In this document: positions 56,070 through 64,000 of the stretch, piece after piece | How the letters are laid out: each line of letters opens with the position of its first letter | Position numbering within the stretch: position 1 is the first letter of the stretch | NCBI RefSeq assembly: GCF_024139115.2 | Contig: NC_085139.1 | Span: 249,731,236-249,795,235, forward strand | Source of the DNA: Armigeres subalbatus | Taxonomy: Eukaryota > Arthropoda > Insecta > Diptera > Culicidae | Length of the DNA: 64,000 bases | Direction of reading: 5' to 3' | Position numbers and translations under genes: made by a program | Notes under the pieces: model-generated | What the model saw: only the letters and a program-made list of their open reading frames with translations | The model's database searches: none | Told to the model about the DNA's origin: nothing

Positions 56070-58915
56070 AGGGAATCCTGTCGGGATTCCGAAGGGAATC
56101 CTGTCGGGATTCCGAAGGGAATCCTGCCGGGATTCCGAAGGAAATCCTGCCGGGATTCCGAAGGGAATCCTGCCGGGATTCCGAAGGAAATCCTGCCGGG
56201 ATTCCGAAGGAAATCCTGCCGGGATTCCGAAGGGAATCCTGCCGGGATTCCGAAGGGAATCCTGCCGGGATTCCGATGGGAATCCTGCCGGGATTCCGAA
56301 GGGAATCCTCCCGGGATTCCGAAGGGGAAATCCTGCCGGGATTCCGAAGGGAATCCTGCCGGGATTCGAAGGGAATCCTGCCGGATTCGAAGGGAATCCT
56401 GCCGGATTCCGAAGGAATCCTGCCGGATTCGAAGGGAATCCTGCCGGGATTCCGAAAGGGAATCCTGCCGGGATTCCGAAAGGGAATCCTGCCGGGATTC
56501 CGAAAGGGAATCCTGCCGGGATTCCGAAAGGGAATCCTGCCGGGATTCCGAAAGGGAATCCTGCCGGGATTCCGAAAGGGAATCCTGCCGGGGTTCCGAA
56601 GGGCATCCTGCGGGCATTCCGAAGGGAATCCTGCCGGGATTCGAAGGAATCCTGCCGGATTCCGAAGGGAATCCTGCCGGGATTCCGAAAGGAATCCTCC
56701 CGGGATTCCGAAAGGAATCCTCCCGGGATTCCGAAAGGAATCCTCCCGGGATTCCGAAAGGAATCCTCCCGGGATTCCGAAAGGAATCCTCCCGGGATTC
56801 CGAAAGGAATCCTCCCGGGATTCCGAAAGGAATCCTCCCGGGATTCCGAAAGGAATCCTCCCGGGATTCCGAAAGGAATCCTGCCGGGATTCCGAAAGGA
56901 ATCCTGCCGGGATTCCGAAAGGAATCCTGCCGGGATTCCGAAAGGAATCCTGCCGGGATTCCGAAGGGAATCCTGCCGGGATTCCGAAAGGAATCCTGCC
57001 GGGATTCCGAAAGGAATCCTGCCGGGATTCCGAAAGGAATCCTGCCAGGATTCCGAAGGGAATCCTGCCAGGATTCCGAAGGGAATCCTGCCAGGATTCC
57101 GAAGGGAATCCTGCCGGGATTCCGATGGGAATCCTGCCGGGATTCCGAAGGGAATCCTGCCGGAATTCCGAAGGGAATCCTGCCGGGATTCCGAAGGGAA
57201 TCCTGCCGGGATTCCGAAGGGAATCCTGCCGGGATTCCGAAGGGAATCCTGCCGGGATTCCGAAGGGAATCCTGCCGGGATTCCGAAGGGAATCCTGCCC
57301 GGATTCCGAAGGGAATCCTGCCCGGATTCCGAAGGGAATCCTGCCCGGATTCCGAAGGGAATCCTGCCCGGATTCCGAAGAGAATCCTGCTCGGATTCCG
57401 AAGGGAATCCTGCTCGGATTCCGAAGGGAATCCTGCTCGGACTCCGAAGGGAATCCTGCTCGGATTCCGAGGGGAATCCTGCCGGGATTCCGAGGGGAAT
57501 CCTGCCGGGATTCCGAGGGGAATCCTGCCGGGATTCCGAGGGGAATCCTGCCGGGATTCTGAAGGGAATCCTGCTCGGATTCCGAAGGGAATCCTGCCCG
57601 GATTCCGAAGGGAATCCTGCCCGGATTCCGAAGGGAATCCTGCCCGGATTCCGAAGGGAATCCTGCCCGGATTCCGAAGGGAATCCTGCCCGGATTCCGA
57701 AGGGAATCCTGCCCGGATTCCGAAGGGAATCCTGCCCGGATTCCGAAGAGAATCCTGCTCGGATTCCGAAGGGAATCCTGCTCGGATTCCGAAGGGAATC
57801 CTGCTCGGACTCCGAAGGGAATCCTGCTCGGATTCCGAGGGGAATCCTGCTCGGATTCCGAAGGGAATCCTGCTCGGATTCGAAGGAATCCTGCCGGGAT
57901 TCCGAAGGGAATCCTGCCGGGATTCCGAAGGGAATCCTGCCGGGATTCCGAAGGGAATCCTGCCAGGATTCCGAAGGGAATCCTGCTGGGATTCCGAAGA
58001 GAATCCTGCCGGGATTCCGAAGAGAATCCTGCCGGGATTCTGAAGAGAATCCTGCCGGGATTCCGAAGCGAATCCTGCCGGGATTCCGAAGGGAATCCTG
58101 CCGGGATTCCGTAGGGAATCCTGCCGGGATTCCGTAGGGAATCCTGCCGGGATTCCGTAGGGAATCCTGCCGGGATTCCGTAGGGAATCCTGCCGGGATT
58201 CCGAAGGGAATCCTGCCAGGATTCCGAAGGGAATCCTGCCGGGATTCCGTAGGGAATCCTGCCGGGATTCCGAAGGGAATCCTGCCGGGATTCCGAAGGG
58301 AATCCTGCCGGGATTCCGAAGGGAATCCTGCCGGGATTCCGAAGGGAATCCATGCCGGGATTCCGAAGGGAATCCTTGCCAGGATTCCGAAGGGAATCCA
58401 TGCCGGGATTCCGAAGGGAATCCTTCCGGGATTCCGAAGGGAATCCTTCCGGGATTCCGAACGGAATCCTGCCGAAGGGAATCCTGCCGGGATTCCGAAG
58501 GGAATCCTGCCGGGATTCCGAAGGGAATCCTGCCGGGATTCCGAAGGGAATCCTGCCGGGATTCCGAAGGGAATCCTGCCGGGATTCCGAAGGGAATCCT
58601 GCCGGGATTCCGAAGGGAATCCTGCCGGGATTCCGAAGGGAATCCTGCCGGGATTCCGAAGGGAATCCTGCCGGGATTCCGAAGGGAATCCTGCCGGGAT
58701 TCCGAAGGGAATCCTGCCGGGATTCCGAAGGGAATCCTGCCGGGATTCCGAAGGGAATCCTGCCGGGATTCCGAAGGGAATCCTGCCGGGATTCCGAAGG
58801 GAATCCTGCCGGGATTCCGAAGTGAATCCTGCCGGGATTTCGATGGGAATCCTGCCGGGATTTCGATGGGAATCCTGCCGGGATTCCAAAGGGAATCCTT
58901 CCGGGATTCCAAAGG
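56070..58915. repeat. Homogeneous 23-bp palindromic-monomer array (family S4)
   Basis: About 124 monomers of 23 bp (a few 21-24), each with GGAATCC-TGCCG-GGATTCC, a perfect 7-bp hairpin, and a CGAAG-type linker. Variants cluster: TCCCGGG (56695-56880), TGCCCGG and TGCTCGG (57290-57890), CCGTAGG (58100-58260). The minus strand is open in all three frames (up to 987 aa with a 23-residue period), because no frame of the monomer forms a stop there. These are not protein genes in my view. Confidence 0.97.
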
Positions 58916-61900
58916 GAAGATTCGATTGGGATACCCAAAAAGATTCGGTTTGGAAGATTCGATTCAGAGGCCCAAAAACCTCTGATTCGGGAGCCCAAAA
59001 AGATTATTTTTCGGGGATTTCGACTTTATTAGGTTTAATTAGGTTTTTCGGCTTCCAGTCACATGAAAATGTTGATCATTGGCAACGTTGGCAATGATTT
59101 AAAATTATCAACATTTTCATGTGACTAAAGGCCGAAAAAGCTAATTATATCAAAAGTATTAGGTTCGGAGTCCCAAAAAGAATCGGTTCAGAATTCCGAC
59201 AGGATTTAAGACGGAGTCCTAAAAGCATTCGGTTCGGAATCTCAAATGGATTCGGTTCGGAATCGGAAAAGAATTCGCTACGGAATCCCAAAAAGACTTG
59301 GATCGGAATCCCGACAGGATTCGGTCCGGAATTCCAAAAGGATTCGACTCAGAATTCCATAAGAATTCGGCTCAAAATCTCTAAAGGGTTCGATTAGGAA
59401 TCCCAAAAGGATTCGATTACAAATCGCGGTAGAATTCATTTCTGAATCCCAAAAAGATTCGATTCCTAATGCTGTAAGAATTTGGTTTAGAATCCCAAAA
59501 GGATTTAATACGGAATCAAAAAAGGATTCGGTTCGTAATCCTAATAATATTCGGTTCGGAATCTCAAAAGGATTCAGCTCTTAATCACAAAAGAGTTCGT
59601 CTCGGACTTCCAAAAGAGTTTGCTTTGGAAACCCAAAAAGAATCGGTTCGGAATCTCAAAACGATTCGATTCGTAATCCCGAAAACATTCGTGACGCAAT
59701 CCTATTTGAATTTGGTTAGAAATACCAAAATGATTTGTTTTCAAATCCTAAAAGAATTCAGTTTGAAGTCCCAAAATATTCGGTTCGCAATCCCAACAGG
59801 ATTTGGTTCGGAGTCCCAAGAAGATTCGGTGTTGAATCACCAAAAGATTAGGTTTGAAATCCCAATCAGATTCCATTCGGAATCGCAAAAGAATTCGGTT
59901 CGGATTCTCAAAACAAATCGGAGTCCCAAAACGAATCCCAAACAGAATCGGACCAAAAAGAACCGGACCAAAAACCAAAAAGGATTTGGTTCGGAATCAA
60001 AATGATTTCGGTTTGGAATCCCAAAAAGATCCTCGAAAGAATCCTAAGTTGATCCGGTTCTTAATCTCAAAACAATTCAGTTCGTAATTCTAAAATGATT
60101 CGATTCGGAGTCCTGTAAATAATTTGCTTTGGTCCTTAAAAAAAGATTCGGATTCGGTTCAGAGTCGCAAAAACATCTGATTCGAAATCCCAAAAGAATT
60201 AGGTCGGAATTGCAAAAACGATTCGGTTTGGAATCCCAAAAAGAATCGATTCGGAATTCTGATTGGAAGCCAGTCAGAATCCCAAAAGAACTCGGTTCGG
60301 AACCCCAAATAAATTCGGTTTGAGATCCCAAAAAGAATCGCGGCCGGTCCTAAACGATTCGCTTCAGGATCCCGAAAAGATTCGGTTTGGATTCTGTAAA
60401 TGTTTCGATTAGTAATCCCAAAAACATCGTATTCGGGATCGCAAAAGGATTAAGCTAGGGATCCCAAACGGATTGGATTCTAAATTTTGACAGGTTCAGT
60501 AAGGAACCCAAAAAGGTTTCGATTTGGAATCCCAAAAGAAATAAGTCCGTGATTCCGACAGGATTTGGTGTGGAATCCTAAAAAAAATCAGGTCGGAATC
60601 CCAAAATGATTCGATTCGGAATCCAAAATGGATTCGGTTCAGAATTCCAAAAAGATTCTGTTTTGAATCCCAAAAGGATTCTGTTTTGAATCCAAGAAGG
60701 ATTCGGTTCGGAATCCCAAATGGATTCGATTCGATTCGGAATCCCAAAAATATTCAGTTCGGAGTCCCAAGAAGATTCGGTTCGGAATCCCGAAAAGAAT
60801 TGGCTCGGAATTCCGAAAGAATATGAGTCACTGTCCCAAAAGGATTCGGGCCGGAATCCGAAATGAAATCGGTTCGGAATTCCAAATAGATTTTGTTCGG
60901 AATCCGACGTGAATTCGCTATGGAATCCCAAAAAGATTTGGATCAGAATCCCACAAGGATTAGGCTTGAAATTTCGAAAGGGTTCGATTATTAATCCCAA
61001 AAGGATTCGATTCGAAATCCCAGAAAGAATATATTTGAAATCACAAATGGATTCGATTTGGAATCCCAAAAGGATTCGGTATGGAATTTCGGCAGGATTC
61101 AAGTCGGAATCTCAATAGGATTCGGTACAGAATCCTGAAAGGGTTTGGTTCGGAAATATATTCGGTTCAGAATCTCAAAGCGGTTCGTAACTTCAAAATG
61201 AGTCATTTCTTAATCCCAAAAGCATTCGGGTCGGAATCCTATAAGGATTCGGTTTGAAAGAAATTTTTTTAAGTCGATTCGTAATCCTAATAATATTTGG
61301 TTCAGATTCCCAAAAAGATACGGATCGGAATACCAAAAGGATCTTAATCCTAAAAGAATTCGTTTTGGACTTCCAAAATGATTCGGTTCGGAATCCCAAA
61401 AAGATTCGTTTCGTAATCCTGTAAGAATTCGGTTTGGAATCCCAAAAGAATGTGTTTCCGAGTCCTAAAAGATTCGACTTGTAATCGCAAAAGGATTCGA
61501 TTCGGAATCCTAAGAGGGTTCGGTTCGGAATCCAAAAAAGATTAGATTCTGAACCCTGTAAGAATTTGAATTGGAATTCCAAAAGGATTTGTTTCCAAAT
61601 ATCAAAAAGGATTCAGTTTGCAATCCCAAAAGAATTTGTTTCGGAGTCCCAAAAAGATACGGTTCGGAATCCCAAAAAGATTCGGTTCGGATACCCAAAA
61701 TAATCATATCGGACTCCCCAACAGAATCGATTTGGAATTCCGACAGGATTCGAGTTCCAATCCCGAAAAGGATTTGGTTCGGAATCCCAAATAAATTCGG
61801 TTCGAAATTCCGGCAGGATTCGTTTTGGGATCCCGAAAACATCCCCAAAAAATCCCAATTGGATTCGCTTCTTAATCCCAATACCGGAAGAATTCGGATC

Positions 61901-63850
61901 GAAATATCACATGGATTTGGTTCGTAATTCCAAAAAGATTCGATTCGGATTTCCAAAAGGATTCGTTTCGAAATCCTAAAAATATTCGATTCGGAATCCG
62001 GTAAGAATTTGGCTTGGATCCCCAAAAAATCGGTTCAGAGTCGCAAAACATCCGATTAGGTTTGGGATTCCAAACGAATTGGATTCTGAATTGGGGTTGG
62101 GAACCCCAAAAGGTTACGATTTGAAATCCCAAAAAGAATCGGTTCGTGATTCCGACAGGATGTGGTGTGGAATCCTAAATAAATCAATTCGAAATCCCAA
62201 AAAGATTCGGTTTGGAATCCAAAATGGATTCGGTTCAGATTCCCAAAGTATTCGGTTTTGATTCCCAGAATTCGGTTCGGAATCCCGGTTCGGTTTTGAT
62301 TTCCAGAATGACTCGGTTCAGAATCCCAAATTGAATTGATTTGAATTTAGTTTGAAATCCCAAAAAGATTCCATTCGGAATTGTGTAAGAAAATTAGATT
62401 CCCAGAAAGATTTATTTCCGAATCCAAAAAGGATTCGGATCGGAATTCTTAGAAGATTCGGTTCGCAATCCCCAAAAGGGTACGTTTCGGAGCCCCAAGA
62501 AGATTCGGTTCGGAATTCCAAAAAGAATCTGTTTGGAATTCCGACAAGATTCGAGCCGAAATCCCAAAAGGATTCAGAAACCCAAATGAATTCGTTTCGG
62601 AATCCCAAATCCAATCGGTTCGGAATTCTAAATAGATTCCGTTCAAAACCCCACGAGGATTCGGTTCGGAAACTAAAAACTATTCGGCTCGCAATCCTTA
62701 ATGGATTCGGTTCGGAGTCCCAAGAAGATTTGGTTTGGAATCCCAAAAAGATTCAGTTCAGAATCTCAAAAGAAATTTGGTTCGGAACTCCGACAGGATT
62801 CGGCTCGGAATCTACAATATTTCGGTTCAGAATCCCAAAAAGATTCGGTTCTGAATCCCGAAAGGATTCGATTAAGAATCTTTTAAAATTTCGATTCGGA
62901 ACAGCAAAAAGGTGCGGATCGGAAACCCGAAAAGATTCGGTTCGGAATCTTCAAAAGATTCGATTGGAAATCCCAAAAGAATTCGGTTCAGAATCCCTAA
63001 CGGATTCGATTCGAAATTCCAAAAGGATTCGATTTGAAATCGCAAAAAGATTCGTTTCGGAATCCCAAACGGATTCGATTCAGAATGCCTAAAGAAATCG
63101 GTTCGGGATCCGTTAAAAAATCGGTTTGGAACCCTAAAATGCATTCGATTCGTAATCCCAAAGGAAAATCGATTTGCAATCCTCTAAGAATTCAGTTTGG
63201 ATGAATTTGATTCGGAATCCGAAAATGATTCGGTTCGAAATCTTTTTGAGTTTCAGTTTCGGTTCGGTTCAATTCTAGGAATTTGATTCGGAATCTTAGA
63301 AGGATCCGGTTAGGGATCCCAAAAGAGTTCGGCTTAGAATTTTGATTCGGTTTGGAATTCCGAATATCCTCAAAAGGATTAGGATTTGAGTTCCAACATT
63401 TTAGCTGTGAATGCCGAAAAAATCGATTTAGACTTTCAAAATGGATTCAGTCCTGTGTTCCAGTTGGGAATCCCGAAAGGATTTCCTTCAGAATTCCTTT
63501 CGCAGTACCATAACCATACCATTGCAAAATGATTTCGTTCGGAATCTTAAAATCCGGCTGGTTGCTTGCATAAAAAATCTCGGATTCCATTCCGAGTACG
63601 ATACAAATTCTAAAATGATTCCTCTCAAAATATCAACGCAATCGAAGGATTCCGTTCGGTATTTCGGAAAGATTCTCTTTCCAATTTCAGATGGATGCCT
63701 TTCGGAATCGCAGAAGACTTTTGTTTCGAATCGCAGAACGATTTCATTCGGATTTCCCAAAGATTTTCATTTGTAGTAACGAAGGGTTCCTATCGGAGAC
63801 TCTGAAGAATTTCGATCAGGATCGCAAAAGCATTCCGTTCACCAGCGTTC
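58916..63850. repeat. Decayed 23-bp array related to S4
   Basis: Nearly 5 kb of ~23-bp units with GAATCC-CAAAA-GGATTC hairpins and GGTTC-type linkers, much diverged. Occasional units with CCGACAGGATT loops (59195, 59310, 61740, 62790) approach the S4 monomer. The many short frames on both strands are repeat artefacts. Confidence 0.93.
59036..59146. mobile_element. Palindromic insertion in the decayed array
   Basis: TTAATTAGGTTTTTCGGC (59036) is mirrored by GCCGAAAAAGCTAATTA, and CAGTCACATGAAAATGTTGA is mirrored by TCAACATTTTCATGTGAC. It is a 111-bp hairpin-like element. Confidence 0.75.
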
Positions 63851-64000
63851 CCTGCTGACAAATTGTTAATTAAATACTTCTGATAGAGTTTCTTTTGAAT
63901 TTACATGGGAAATTATTTTGAAATCCCAAAACTATCTTACAATCTCTATTATTCTTCCAGAAGATGTATTGAATATGGTTGAATGTACACCAGAACTTCG
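63851..64000. other. Unassigned end of window
   Basis: The 23-bp pattern fades out. Nothing recognised. Confidence 0.3.

Overview
The window is eukaryotic, transposon-rich DNA and most probably comes from an Aedes-type mosquito. The best marker is a nearly complete tRNA-derived SINE of the Feilai type at 34985-35285. Jockey-, RTE- and mag-like (Ty3/gypsy) retroelements, piggyBac-, hAT- and pogo-type DNA elements and several palindromic MITEs agree with this. No complete host gene is visible. Three short stretches could be host exons (30159-30366, 45934-46168, 53465-53632), but none is proven. The very long open frames in the arrays are artefacts of short tandem repeats.

Layout. 1-8740 is a 23-bp satellite array that ends 75 bp inside the terminus of a hAT element (ending 8815). 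9390-14907 is a large piggyBac-type foldback element with TTAA ends. It sits inside a Jockey-clade ORF2 relic (9306-9389 plus 14908-15877) and carries RTE-like reverse transcriptase debris in its centre. 15878-23550 is a second hAT copy. It holds an old stretch of the same 23-bp satellite, a palindromic piggyBac MITE (17271-18584) and another foldback element (18634-23448). The foldback contains a 24-bp array and a hammerhead-ribozyme-like motif split by an AT-rich palindrome. 23551-30900 is mostly low-copy-looking or decayed DNA with a tRNA-like segment, Jockey RT fragments and a decayed palindromic array.

31210-35890 is an inverted GGCCGAAA-type repeat interrupted by an element built of 167-bp tandem units and by the Feilai-like SINE. 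35911-44734 is a four-level nest: a pogo-like MITE holds a mag-like LTR retrotransposon (36403-44687, TSD CTATC). That retrotransposon holds a retroposon (37945-40936, 26-bp TSD), which in turn holds a hAT element (38025-40043, TSD ATTGCGCG). 46300-51500 holds two arrays of one ~153-bp satellite in opposite orientation. 53200-55990 is less repetitive. 56070-58915 is a homogeneous 23-bp array, followed to about 63850 by a decayed array that looks like its older relative.

The main theme is structural. At least five separate arrays have monomers of about 23-24 bp, each with a short perfect or near-perfect inverted repeat around a 3-7 nt loop, although their sequences differ. At least two lie inside terminal-inverted-repeat transposons. 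This suggests that satellite seeds are carried and amplified inside DNA elements.
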